From the NCBI GenBank assembly GCA_946403625.1, contig CAMJAP010000025.1, forward strand, positions 1 through 32,248: 32,248 bases of DNA, written 5' to 3'. Shown here piece after piece: positions 7,827 to 16,258 of this stretch (positions are counted from its first letter, which is position 1; every line of letters starts with the position of its first letter). The position numbers and the translations under genes are program-made. The stretch is from an uncultured Lachnospiraceae bacterium (GTDB taxonomy: Bacteria; Bacillota; Clostridia; Lachnospirales; Lachnospiraceae). The notes beneath the pieces are model-generated. The model was not told the origin of the DNA. It did no database searches and saw nothing but the letters and a program-made list of their open reading frames with translations.

Positions 7827-9179
7827 TTACTTCTTTGCTTCCTCTGCAGCCTTGCCGCTGGGTCTTACCAATACGAGGCAGAGGATCAATGCGATGATGT
7901 ACAGCGCGATCGTAAAGTACAGCACATTCTGATAACCTACCGGGTTCACCATGATCGCCTTACCAGCTGCGTCCACACCATGCTCTACAAATTCACCGGT
8001 GTTGTTCACGATCAATGTAGCCACCTGGTTACCGGTCAGACCTGCAAATGCCCATGCAGAAAGTGTGATACCGTGGATTGCGGAAATACTTCCCATACCA
8101 TAGTGGTCAGACAACAGCGTCGGTACATTGGAGTAACCGCCGCCGTAACCTGCATTTACGATAAAGATCAGTGCCAGTACCAGGAAGATCAGCAGACCGT
8201 TGCCCTCACCATTCTTGATACCACCGGTGATCATAACCAGTGCGGTAAATGCGATGGAAAGGATGAAGATCATCTTGTAGATCGTATTTCTGTCTTTCAT
8301 AGTATCTGCCCAGGCAGAGAAACCAAGACGTCCGCCTGCATTGAAGATAGCGGAAACCGTAGAGATGATACCTGCATATGCCGCAAGACCAACGCACTTC
8401 ACGATCATCTTCTCCTGGCTGATCAGCGCCAAACCACAGGTGATGTTGATGTAGAACATTACCCAGATACCGATATAGTTGGTGATCGGCTTGGTCTTCA
8501 GTACCTGCATAATGCTGGGCTTTGCATCCTTGCCCTGCGGCTCATGCCAGCCAGCCGGTTTTGCCAGCAACAGATGACCAACGAACATCATTACGAAATA
8601 TACACCTGCCAGGATCAGGAACATCTTGTAGACACCGCCTTCTCCCAGATTCTCCAGCATGGACTGCATGATCGGGCTGGCAATGGCCTTTGCTGCACCG
8701 AAACCGGCTACTGCCAGACCGGTAGCCAGACCTTTACGATCCTGGAACCAGAGCATCAGCGTCTTAACCGGAGAAAGATAACCGGTACCCAGACCGACAC
8801 CCATAATGAAACCGTAGCTGATATAAATACCGATCAATGCAATGGGGCTGTGCTGATGCTGTCCGCCATAATAAATGAAGAAACCGGTCAGCGCCATACC
8901 TGTTGCAAAACAGATCGTTGCGATCAGAGATGATTTGTGAATATCTTTTTCTACGACATTACCCAGGAATGCTGCAGACATACCCAGGAAAAAGATGGCA
9001 AAGGAGAATGCCCATTCCGTATTCGCCTTTGTATAGCCGATGTAATCTGCGATCTCCTGTGAAAAGATCGACCAGCAATATACCGTACCGGTACTGCAGT
9101 GCAGTAAAAACGCCGGGATCGCTGCCCGGATCCATTTGTTTGCCCGCCATCCGCCGGACTTTTCCGTAGTTCCACTCAT
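7827..9179 (-). CDS. MFS transporter, oxalate/formate antiporter (OFA) family
   Basis: 450 residues with about 12 membrane helices, in two halves. The segment GVGLGTGYLSPVKTLMLWF followed by QDRKGLATGLAVAGFG is the OFA-family signature around helices 4 and 5. OFA proteins exchange small carboxylates; the substrate here cannot be assigned, and neighbours give no pathway hint. The ATG is preceded by an unusual purine-rich site made of three GGTAA repeats (AAGGGTAAGG, about 9181-9196). The gene has its own promoter and ends before the palindrome in front of glmS, so it is probably monocistronic. Confidence 0.88.
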   Translation of the reverse strand: MSGTTEKSGGWRANKWIRAAIPAFLLHCSTGTVYCWSIFSQEIADYIGYTKANTEWAFSFAIFFLGMSAAFLGNVVEKDIHKSSLIATICFATGMALTGFFIYYGGQHQHSPIALIGIYISYGFIMGVGLGTGYLSPVKTLMLWFQDRKGLATGLAVAGFGAAKAIASPIMQSMLENLGEGGVYKMFLILAGVYFVMMFVGHLLLAKPAGWHEPQGKDAKPSIMQVLKTKPITNYIGIWVMFYINITCGLALISQEKMIVKCVGLAAYAGIISTVSAIFNAGGRLGFSAWADTMKDRNTIYKMIFILSIAFTALVMITGGIKNGEGNGLLIFLVLALIFIVNAGYGGGYSNVPTLLSDHYGMGSISAIHGITLSAWAFAGLTGNQVATLIVNNTGEFVEHGVDAAGKAIMVNPVGYQNVLYFTIALYIIALILCLVLVRPSGKAAEEAKK

Positions 9180-9259
9180 GTTTACCTTACCTTACCCTTT
9201 CCGAGATGTTGTTAATAGCACGGTTTTCCCCAAAAACGCCGCACACAAAACCACACAAT

Positions 9260-9288
9260 ATGATATTCCATTCTCCCGGAAAAAGCAA
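9260..9288 (-). promoter_or_regulatory. Promoter of the MFS gene
   Basis: TTGCTT (9283-9288) and TATCAT (9260-9265) on the minus strand with a 17-base spacer, about 80 bases before the start codon. Moderate match to consensus. Confidence 0.45.
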
Positions 9289-9303
9289 ACACTTTTTTTC
9301 GTA

Positions 9304-10689
9304 CTAAACCTTACCATTCCGATCCGGCAAAATACGGGCGATCCTCCCCCATGGCGGTGTCATTTCTTCATTATTGACGATCCACAAAACCGGGATCCCC
9401 ATTGCTGCCTCTCGCTTTGGATAGGGTGCATATCCGTCTGTCAGGATGATGATGCTCACCGGCAGGTCATCTTCCATATGCTTTCGGATATATTGAAAGA
9501 TCTCCTCAAAGCTGGTACCGCCGCCCCCCTTCGGATGGATCACTTTGAATTCCTCTTCATCCCCAAAGGGCTCCGGTGTCACCACCTTTGCGTCAAAAAA
9601 GCCAAGCCACCCTTCCAGCCGGCCGTTAAACTGATCGACCGCCCCCTTCACCTCGGAATAGCAATCGGTGATCTCTTCGTCCGACATGGAACCGGAGGTA
9701 TCGATCATAAACAGGATCTTCTCTATCTTATCTTCTTTTTCATTAAAATCCGGCAGAAAAAAATCACTCTCCGAAAAGCGCCGGTCGGGAGGGCAAAAAG
9801 AATAGTCATTGATCTCTTCCTGCACAAATTCATCCAATATGGTACGCCAGTCCACCTGCGGATGCTTCAGTTCCTTCAGGTAACGCTCCACACATGCCGG
9901 TACCGAACCGCAAGCCTTCTTACCGCTCTGCAGATCTGCCTGTTCCCGGGCTTTCATAGACTCTGCCGCCTGCAGCATACGCCCTTCCCACATGGCCCGT
10001 TGCCGCTGACTCTCCGCCGTATCACTATCCTGCGCATCCGGATGGTTATCCCAACGCCCAGGCCTATTGCTGTCTCCTTTCGAATTGCCTTCGGAACCGC
10101 CCCCCTGACCTTTTCCGTTTCCCCGGTCATTCCCCGCTCCGGTCCCTCCGTTATCAGAGCCATCCACGCCTGCCTGTCCGCCGGAAACGCTGCTCTGTGC
10201 AGCCCCGGAAGCCTTCTGCCCGACACCGCCGCTTCCCAGCGCCGTGTACACTTCTTCCACCGTATATTGCCAGCCCTCTTCCCCGTCCGGCAGCTGATGA
10301 GGCTGCACTCCCCCGCAGGGATTGAGACAGATACTGTACTCATCCTCCCCATAGCTGCGCATGATATTGGAATTGACCACGATGTCCGCCGCCTCGTTAT
10401 AGCGATCCCTATCGTAGCCCTCCCTGCGCCGGAAATGCTCCAGGATCGTATGCAGCAGCAGATGTACCATCACATACTCCAGCTCGCAATCCATCAGGCA
10501 ATCCAGGAAGCGCGGGTTAAAGTAGATATTCTCCTTCCCGTCCGTCCATGCCGTCGCATTTTCTTCGCTCAGATGAAAATGCATATGCATCAGAAGCAGT
10601 CCGTAGAAGCCCTGCTCACACAACAGTTTCATACGGACCATCATGATCCTGCGGATGTACTCTCTTTTTTTCTGCTCAGATAATACCAT
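9304..10689 (-). CDS. VWA protein with degenerate metallopeptidase-like domain (DUF2201/COG3864 type)
   Basis: 461 residues. The N-terminal region (about 1-150) matches the putative metallopeptidase part of the family, but the usual HExxH-type motif reads H76-LLL-H80-TILE-H85, so the catalytic Glu is replaced by Leu. A Gly/Ser/Asn-rich linker (about 150-230) follows. The C-terminal VWA domain has a complete MIDAS: DTSGSMS, the GGGGTSFEE threonine loop and LTDGYA. Such proteins usually work with a MoxR AAA ATPase, here the overlapping upstream gene (14-base overlap). It is the last gene of the XRE-helicase-MoxR-VWA cassette; I see no hairpin terminator after it. Likely a chaperone-type partner in remodelling a target complex (inference). 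Confidence 0.85.
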   Translation of the reverse strand: MVLSEQKKREYIRRIMMVRMKLLCEQGFYGLLLMHMHFHLSEENATAWTDGKENIYFNPRFLDCLMDCELEYVMVHLLLHTILEHFRRREGYDRDRYNEAADIVVNSNIMRSYGEDEYSICLNPCGGVQPHQLPDGEEGWQYTVEEVYTALGSGGVGQKASGAAQSSVSGGQAGVDGSDNGGTGAGNDRGNGKGQGGGSEGNSKGDSNRPGRWDNHPDAQDSDTAESQRQRAMWEGRMLQAAESMKAREQADLQSGKKACGSVPACVERYLKELKHPQVDWRTILDEFVQEEINDYSFCPPDRRFSESDFFLPDFNEKEDKIEKILFMIDTSGSMSDEEITDCYSEVKGAVDQFNGRLEGWLGFFDAKVVTPEPFGDEEEFKVIHPKGGGGTSFEEIFQYIRKHMEDDLPVSIIILTDGYAPYPKREAAMGIPVLWIVNNEEMTPPWGRIARILPDRNGKV

Positions 10690-11794
10690 TCAGCATACTC
10701 CCCTTGGTCTGCAGCCACCGTACAAATTCCGGGATCTGCATCAGTTTCTTCCGGTAGTCCTTCTCTATGGAAAGATAGTCCTTAAGCAGCACCACGGAAA
10801 AATCAGGCGGCATATGGGATGCATATATAATCGAATTACGGATCTGCTCCAGATCATCCCGATGATCCCTTGCATACGCCGTCATTGCCGATACCAGCGC
10901 ATATAGGCAGTCTGCGGATTTTGGCATCGTTCTCGCCCTGCCAGCAAAAATCTCTTCCATCTCCGGCAGATCCCGATACACCTGTGACCACGCACGAAAC
11001 TCGGATGCTGCGCCCATACCCACCAGGCCGGCGATCAGCAAAAAGACCGCGTCCACATCATCACTGACAGAGTTTAAGATGTTGCTCACCATTTCCCAGG
11101 TACGCGGGGATGCATAGGCAAGTTCTTCCGCAGAAGTTCCGAAGCCCATCAGTGCCTCCGGCTGAAACTCCAGATAGCCCAGCACCATGGGGTGGATGCC
11201 GTGAAAGACTGCCCATGTTCTCCAGGCAGACAGACTCACCTCGATCTCGATATGCAGCAGTCGGTTGGCCAGCGCTTTGGGCATCTTGTACGCCACCGAC
11301 TTGTCCGTCACACGGTTGCCTGCCGCGATCACAATGCAGTTGTCCGGCAGTTTATGCTCACCTACCACACGATCCAGCGTGATCTGGTAGGCGGCTGCCT
11401 GTACCGACTGCGGCGCCGAGGAAATCTCATCCAGAAACAACAGATTGATCACATCCTCCGACGGATCCATATCAAAGATCTTGGGTTTCAGCCACACGGC
11501 CAGGGTCTTGTCCTCATTCGCCGTGGGAATGCCGCGCAGATCAATGGGATTGAACAATAACAGTCGCACGTCCGTCACAACCGCCCGCTTTCCCGTATTA
11601 CTCTCCAGTTCCTCTGCGATCTGCCGCACGCACTGTGACTTACCGACACCGGGCGGTCCCCAGAGCATGACCGAAGGCATATTGCTCACGCTCTCCCCGT
11701 TGCGGATCAGATTGCCGTACGAACCGGCCAGTATGCGTACCGTCTCTCCCACCGACATTCCGGGAATATTTGTCAAATGCAGATCTTTTGCCAT
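10676..11794 (-). CDS. MoxR-family AAA ATPase
   Basis: 372 residues. Walker A GPPGVGKS (46-53), Walker B LLFLDEISSA, sensor-1 region IVIAAGNRVTD and a C-terminal helical lid typical of MoxR ATPases, which act as chaperones with VWA partners. The start ATG is one base after the helicase stop, with GGAAGGGG as ribosome site inside the helicase 3' end; the stop overlaps the VWA gene by 14 bases. This tight packing makes a fixed helicase-MoxR-VWA unit likely. The client is unknown; the helicase next door is the natural candidate (inference). Confidence 0.9.
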   Translation of the reverse strand: MAKDLHLTNIPGMSVGETVRILAGSYGNLIRNGESVSNMPSVMLWGPPGVGKSQCVRQIAEELESNTGKRAVVTDVRLLLFNPIDLRGIPTANEDKTLAVWLKPKIFDMDPSEDVINLLFLDEISSAPQSVQAAAYQITLDRVVGEHKLPDNCIVIAAGNRVTDKSVAYKMPKALANRLLHIEIEVSLSAWRTWAVFHGIHPMVLGYLEFQPEALMGFGTSAEELAYASPRTWEMVSNILNSVSDDVDAVFLLIAGLVGMGAASEFRAWSQVYRDLPEMEEIFAGRARTMPKSADCLYALVSAMTAYARDHRDDLEQIRNSIIYASHMPPDFSVVLLKDYLSIEKDYRKKLMQIPEFVRWLQTKGSMLNGII

Positions 11795-11795
11795 C

Positions 11796-14700
11796 TTATT
11801 CGTCCCCTTCCGTTTCTACACCGAGCTGTTCATCCAGCTCCAACAACTGTTTTTTGTACGCCAGGATCTGATCGGCATAATCTTCCGGTGCCGCCATTTC
11901 TCCCTCCAGAAAAGTCCTGCGCTGTCGTAACCTCTCCCGCTCCTCGGTCAGCGTCTCCAGTCGTTTGCCCAGCTCATCCAGGCAGTTGTCGATGCGGACC
12001 AGCAATCCCGCATCGCTCTTGCCCACATAGACCACATAGTTACCGCTCCTGCGCAGACACAGCACCGGATTGTCTTTGGTCGCGTGCGCCGGCAGGATCA
12101 CCTGAAAGCCCTGATACTCTGCAATGACCTGCTCCTGTCTGGTCGGTTCTTCCGGATGCGCTGCCGCAAATGCCAGCTCGCGGAAATCCTTTCGCTCTTC
12201 CGCTTCGTACTCTCGCCGGTTGGCCTGATAAAACGCCCGGTCCTCATCACACTTCACGATCAGTTCCTGCAGATCCGACTCTCTGGGCGGGATCTTATCC
12301 AGTTCCGCACGGTATTCTTCCATTTTCTGACGGATCTTGCGCTGCAGGATCTGATAACGGGCCAGTTCATTTGCCGCTTCCACCCGCTGTTTCACCAGCG
12401 GATTGCCCACCGCCAGTGCCTTAACCTCAGCATATTTCAGCACGGTATCGTCCACATCCTCACTGCTGCGCTCCGCCGCCATGCCGGAAAGCAGATCGGA
12501 AATGAATCTCTGCTTGGTCTCCAGCAGCTGCCAGGAATAAGCATCAAAACTGCCCTCCGTAATATACCGGAACAGCTGCACCTCTTTGTTCTCGTTGCCC
12601 TGGCGCAGGATACGCCCTTCCCTTTGGACCATATCCGCCGGCCGCCAGGGAACATCCAGATGATGCAGAGCGATCAGCTTGTCCTGCACATTTACACCCA
12701 GCCCCAGCTTGAAAGTAGAACCGATCAGAATGCGCACCACCCCCTGCCGCACCTTTGCAAACAACGCCTCCCGCTGCTTATCCGTACCTGCACTGTGAAT
12801 ATAGGCGATCTCCTTTTCCGGAATGCCACGCGCGAGCAGCAGCCGCTTCAGCTCATCATAAACATTAAAGCCTTCCTTCGGTGTGGACGTATCACAAAAG
12901 ACCAGCTGTGTGCTCTTCTGTGCCATGGTCTTATGGTAGATCCGTGTCACCTCTTCCGCACAGTGCCATACCTTGGATTCCCGTGCAAAGGCTGCATCCT
13001 CCTCTACCAGCCGCAGATCCAGTGCCGCCTTACGACCATCTGTGGTGATCAGCAGCATATTGTCTGTCGTGCGGCTCACACCGCCGCGCCGTACCAGATC
13101 GGCCCGCTCGGAGATCTGTTTCAGATAGGCCTGAAACTCCGGTGTCTTCTGCAGCACGATATCCCGGTAGCCATCATGTACCGGCACACCCTGGCTGCCC
13201 TCCATGGAATGGAAATCCGCAAATGCCGCCAGCATGGTCGTCAGCTCCGGTATATTATGGAAGCGCGAGAAACGGGTGGCCAGACGATAGGCACTGGTAT
13301 CCACATCCACCTCAAACTCCGTATGCGGTTCCGCAAACATGCCGATCCAGCTGTCGAAATTCTGCAGTTCCAACGCCGCCAGCTCGCCCCCCTGCAGATA
13401 GCTCTGCATAATAAATGCATCCGTCACACTGTTGGTGATGGGTGTACCGGTAGCGAAGACCACACCCTTACCGCCGTTCTGGTGCTGCACGATCCGCACT
13501 TTTTCCATCATATCCTTACACTTGGAGGAGCCGGTCTTGCTGATCCCCAGCACATTTTCCGTCTTGGTATCGATGGGAACATTCTTAAAATTGTGTGCCT
13601 CATCCACAAAAAGCCGCTCGATTCCCAGCGCGTCAAAACAGATTCCCGTTTCTTCCTTCTCAGTGATGAGTTTGGCCAGTTTCTTCTTCAGGTCCTTGAT
13701 CCTGCGCTCCAGCCCCTTGGTATTCTTATTGGCACCGCCGTCCCGGATGTCTTCGCAGCTTTTGATCTCCCTGCGCAGCGCATCCTCCTGTGCCGCTTTG
13801 GAAACCGGGATCATAGAAAAGCAGCTGTAGGGCATCAGGATCGCATCCACATCTGCCTTTTGGATAGCTTCCAAAGTCGCCTGTCGTTTCTTTGGTGAAA
13901 AACTGCCCGGAGTCACCAGCAGCACCTCCGCACCGGGATACATTTCATAGAAGAAATGCTCCCACTGCCCCAGGATATTGTTCGGCACCACATAAAGGAT
14001 CTTTTTGCATAATCCCTGACGCCGCATCTCCATCCCGGCCGCGATCATAATATAAGTCTTACCGGAACCTACATCATGTGCCAGCAATGTGTTGGGCGTA
14101 AACAAAATGCGCGCCACCGCATTTTTCTGATAAGGAAACAGGCTCACATCCTGCGCCATCCCCGGAAACTCCAGAAAACCACCGTCAAAATGCCGCTGCC
14201 GGATATTACCGTACTTTTCCTCATAGATACCGCGCAACAGCTTGAACCGCTCCGGATCCTGCCATACCCACTGCTGGAAGTCACTGATCATCTGCTTCTG
14301 CTTCTCCATGGCATCCACAGTGCATTCTTTATTAATGACCTTCTGCACGCCGGATTTGGTATGCTCGCTCTTCACTTCATCATACACAGCCACGGAACGC
14401 TGGTTTAAGGTACGGAATAGGATATCCAGCCCGTCCCAGCCCTTGCCTTTGAACCTTTTCGCACATCCGTATTTGGAGGCAAAGGAAGAACAGATGATAC
14501 GCATATTCCGCATCATCGTGATCTCCCAACTGCCGGTCACCGCATCGTGGCGGATCTCGGAATAGCGCAGATATCTCTTGTATCGCTCAAAAAAATCGGA
14601 ATCCGTGGAATTCTCCACAATAAAATCCATGATCACTTCCCCCGGCACCCAGGGGGACCCCAGTGTGATGTAGATCTCACTTGCTTTTAATGCCGGCGCC

Positions 14701-15344
14701 AGCAGTTTTTCCAGCGCTTCCACATTAGCCGAAAAATACCCATGATAGTTGGCATTTTCTGCCTTGGCGATCTCCAGTTTCCTGCGGATATTCCCCGAAA
14801 GATACTCATCCGCCATCTCCCAGCCCATATAGAAGCATTCGCCCCAGGTGTCCGGATTCTGGTAGATCGAGCCTTTAAGACGCTCGATCACCTCCCGGTA
14901 TTCCGCCCCGGTGATGGCAGCGATATACTCGATGTCCACACATCCTTTGGTATTCAGGCATTTGATCAGGCCATCCGGGATACTCTCCGCACGCACCCCC
15001 GCCACGGAATCGTCCGTATCGTAGAAGTTTTCCCAATCCATGGGCAGTTCCATAGAAGTCACATCCTGCGTGTGTTTCTCCGTCGCTTCTTCAATCTGAA
15101 GTTCCTGAAAATCCTGTAGATCGTCACCTGCGTCCTCCGGCCGGATGTCCTCTTCCCCGGAAGGATCTTCAAAAAACGGGAACCTCGCCACCTGGTTCTC
15201 GTGCAGCAGTTCTTCGAATCCATCCTCGTCCGCTTCCGGCTCACACTCGTCAAAAGCCCAGTCATCCCGGCCGTCTTCCTCTTCGAAGACCGGCCAGTCC
15301 GCCTGCGCATCATCTTCTTCCTGGTGAAAAAACCAATCCTTCAT
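11796..15344 (-). CDS. Large SNF2-type helicase, COG4646-like, without methylase motif
   Basis: 1182 residues. An acidic N-terminus (first ~100), then a region resembling the spacer of the large helicase/methylase proteins of conjugative elements (YLSGNIRRKLEIA, ANVEALEKLLAP, ITLGSPWVPGEVI). Helicase core: DVGSGKT (about 421-427), DEAHNFKN (about 580), GTPITNS, GLGVNVQDKL and QREGRILRQGN (about 905). The C-terminus is charged and probably coiled coil. No NPPY/DPPY methyltransferase motif was seen, so only the translocase part is kept. SD GGAGGTGA precedes the ATG; the XRE gene ends 32 bases upstream. The MoxR gene follows after one base. Likely moves on double-stranded DNA or remodels protein-DNA complexes (family knowledge); the biological role is unknown. 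Confidence 0.87.
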   Translation of the reverse strand: MKDWFFHQEEDDAQADWPVFEEEDGRDDWAFDECEPEADEDGFEELLHENQVARFPFFEDPSGEEDIRPEDAGDDLQDFQELQIEEATEKHTQDVTSMELPMDWENFYDTDDSVAGVRAESIPDGLIKCLNTKGCVDIEYIAAITGAEYREVIERLKGSIYQNPDTWGECFYMGWEMADEYLSGNIRRKLEIAKAENANYHGYFSANVEALEKLLAPALKASEIYITLGSPWVPGEVIMDFIVENSTDSDFFERYKRYLRYSEIRHDAVTGSWEITMMRNMRIICSSFASKYGCAKRFKGKGWDGLDILFRTLNQRSVAVYDEVKSEHTKSGVQKVINKECTVDAMEKQKQMISDFQQWVWQDPERFKLLRGIYEEKYGNIRQRHFDGGFLEFPGMAQDVSLFPYQKNAVARILFTPNTLLAHDVGSGKTYIMIAAGMEMRRQGLCKKILYVVPNNILGQWEHFFYEMYPGAEVLLVTPGSFSPKKRQATLEAIQKADVDAILMPYSCFSMIPVSKAAQEDALRREIKSCEDIRDGGANKNTKGLERRIKDLKKKLAKLITEKEETGICFDALGIERLFVDEAHNFKNVPIDTKTENVLGISKTGSSKCKDMMEKVRIVQHQNGGKGVVFATGTPITNSVTDAFIMQSYLQGGELAALELQNFDSWIGMFAEPHTEFEVDVDTSAYRLATRFSRFHNIPELTTMLAAFADFHSMEGSQGVPVHDGYRDIVLQKTPEFQAYLKQISERADLVRRGGVSRTTDNMLLITTDGRKAALDLRLVEEDAAFARESKVWHCAEEVTRIYHKTMAQKSTQLVFCDTSTPKEGFNVYDELKRLLLARGIPEKEIAYIHSAGTDKQREALFAKVRQGVVRILIGSTFKLGLGVNVQDKLIALHHLDVPWRPADMVQREGRILRQGNENKEVQLFRYITEGSFDAYSWQLLETKQRFISDLLSGMAAERSSEDVDDTVLKYAEVKALAVGNPLVKQRVEAANELARYQILQRKIRQKMEEYRAELDKIPPRESDLQELIVKCDEDRAFYQANRREYEAEERKDFRELAFAAAHPEEPTRQEQVIAEYQGFQVILPAHATKDNPVLCLRRSGNYVVYVGKSDAGLLVRIDNCLDELGKRLETLTEERERLRQRRTFLEGEMAAPEDYADQILAYKKQLLELDEQLGVETEGDE

Positions 15345-15376
15345 TTCGCATCACCTCCAAAAGAGAGCGCCTTGAT

Positions 15377-15634
15377 TCAGGCACTCATTTCGAACTGCTG
15401 CGTGTGTTCCAGCACCAGGATGTCGTCGATCGGTACGCCGAACACCTCCGACAGCACCACCAGGTTGTCCAGGGTGGGCATTGCTGTACCGTGCTGCCAC
15501 TTGTAGATGGCCTGCGGCGTACCAAAGCCGAAGATCATCTGCAGTTCTCTGACCGACAGACCGGAAGCCACTCTCAGCTCCGTGATCCTGCGGCCTGTCT
15601 CCATCATATCGATTACCGGATAACTCTGTAGCAT
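15377..15634 (-). CDS. Small XRE-family HTH regulator
   Basis: 85 residues, essentially one Cro/CI-type helix-turn-helix domain: RITELRVASGLSVRELQMIF, a recognition helix around TPQAIYKWQHG, and the closing PTLDNLVVLSEVFGVPIDDIL. Start ATG with GAGGGAGG before it. It is the first gene of a likely operon with the helicase, MoxR and VWA genes, with only 32 bases before the helicase, and probably controls that operon. The region upstream has a perfect palindrome and several repeated words that may be its operators. Confidence 0.85.
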   Translation of the reverse strand: MLQSYPVIDMMETGRRITELRVASGLSVRELQMIFGFGTPQAIYKWQHGTAMPTLDNLVVLSEVFGVPIDDILVLEHTQQFEMSA

Positions 15635-15958
15635 ACTTTTTCCCTCCCTCTGTTAATATAAACGACGACTGCCGGATTCCGTACAATTCACGGAAAATCA
15701 TTTTTAAAACATTACATCAAAAATCTTATCATGATAAATGTCCAAAAAAGTGCCCAAAAAGACACAAAAAACACTTATCCTGTCAAATTCAAGATAAATG
15801 CCTCTGATCCTGTCTTAGAAAGCAATGCCTTTCTGCAAGTATTTATCCTTTCGTGTTGTCGAAAACTCGGGGGATGCCCCCATTAACGTCTATCTTAGAA
15901 CAAGTCTATCATAACTGTTTTTCTTCGTCATTATACCTGTAGTATAAATCGAATAAAC
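15635..15958. promoter_or_regulatory. Gene-free leader of the XRE-helicase cassette with repeated words
   Basis: No coding signal. Seen: perfect palindrome TTATCATGATAA (15726-15737); GATAAATG at 15733-15740 and 15793-15800 (60 bp apart); ATCCTGTC at 15777-15784 and 15807-15814 (30 bp apart); TCTTAGAA twice (near 15813 and 15893); near-tandem TGTCCAAAAAAG/TGCCCAAAAAG from about 15740; and a small GGGG/CCCC hairpin near 15870. A weak minus-strand promoter TTGTAC...TTTATA lies close to the gene. The spacing suggests operator sites, but which protein binds is unknown. Confidence 0.5.
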
Positions 15959-16038
15959 TGCGGCTAACAGGACTTGAACCTGCACGGTCTCCCACCAGAA
16001 CCTAAATCTGGCGCGTCTGCCAATTCCGCCATAGCCGC
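15959..16038 (-). tRNA. tRNA-Leu(UAG)
   Basis: Minus strand: acceptor stem GCGGCTA/TAGCCGC, D-arm with GGCGGAATTGGCAGACGC, anticodon stem CCAGA/TCTGG with loop TTTAGGT (anticodon TAG), a variable arm and T-arm GCAGG-TTCAAGT-CCTGT. Discriminator A; CCA not encoded. The long variable arm and A discriminator fit leucine. Its 3' end faces the XRE-helicase cassette. Confidence 0.95.
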
Positions 16039-16060
16039 ATAATGCAATCGAACATCTGCT

Positions 16061-16089
16061 ATTCTATCATACTCCGATGGATCTCTCAA
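16061..16089 (-). promoter_or_regulatory. Promoter of tRNA-Leu
   Basis: TTGAGA (16084-16089) and TAGAAT (16061-16066) on the minus strand, 17-base spacer, about 22 bases before the tRNA. Confidence 0.65.
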
Positions 16090-16137
16090 GTCGAAATTTT
16101 CAGTAAACCTTCACCAATCTTCGCTGCCTCCGGAACA

Positions 16138-16233
16138 CCTCATCCGGCCAGCTAACGCATACAGTCCTACTAAATTCGCTTCGCTCATTAAGTAGGAACT
16201 GGTATTCGGCCACCTTCCCCTCAAGGGGAAGGC
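16138..16233. repeat. Dispersed palindromic repeat, copy 2, with a second inverted repeat nested in it
   Basis: CCTCATCCGGCC at the left and GGCCACCTTCCCC-TCAA-GGGGAAGGC at the right (hairpin arms 16213-16220 and 16225-16232) match the layout of the repeat at 5787-5832. Between the GGCC arms sits another inverted repeat, AGTCCTACT (16163-16171) with AGTAGGAACT (16191-16200). It lies after the MATE gene and may serve as its 3' end, although no T-run follows. Confidence 0.7.
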
Positions 16234-16258
16234 AAGAGATATCGTCGGATTGAACGAC

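Noticed and set aside
15351-15701. 116-codon minus-strand frame overlapping the XRE gene
   Set aside because: Out of frame with the clear HTH protein and without a domain.
9180-16038. Genomic island integrated at tRNA-Leu
   Set aside because: The tRNA 3' end faces the helicase cassette, but I found no repeat of the tRNA end near 9200-9300 and no integrase.
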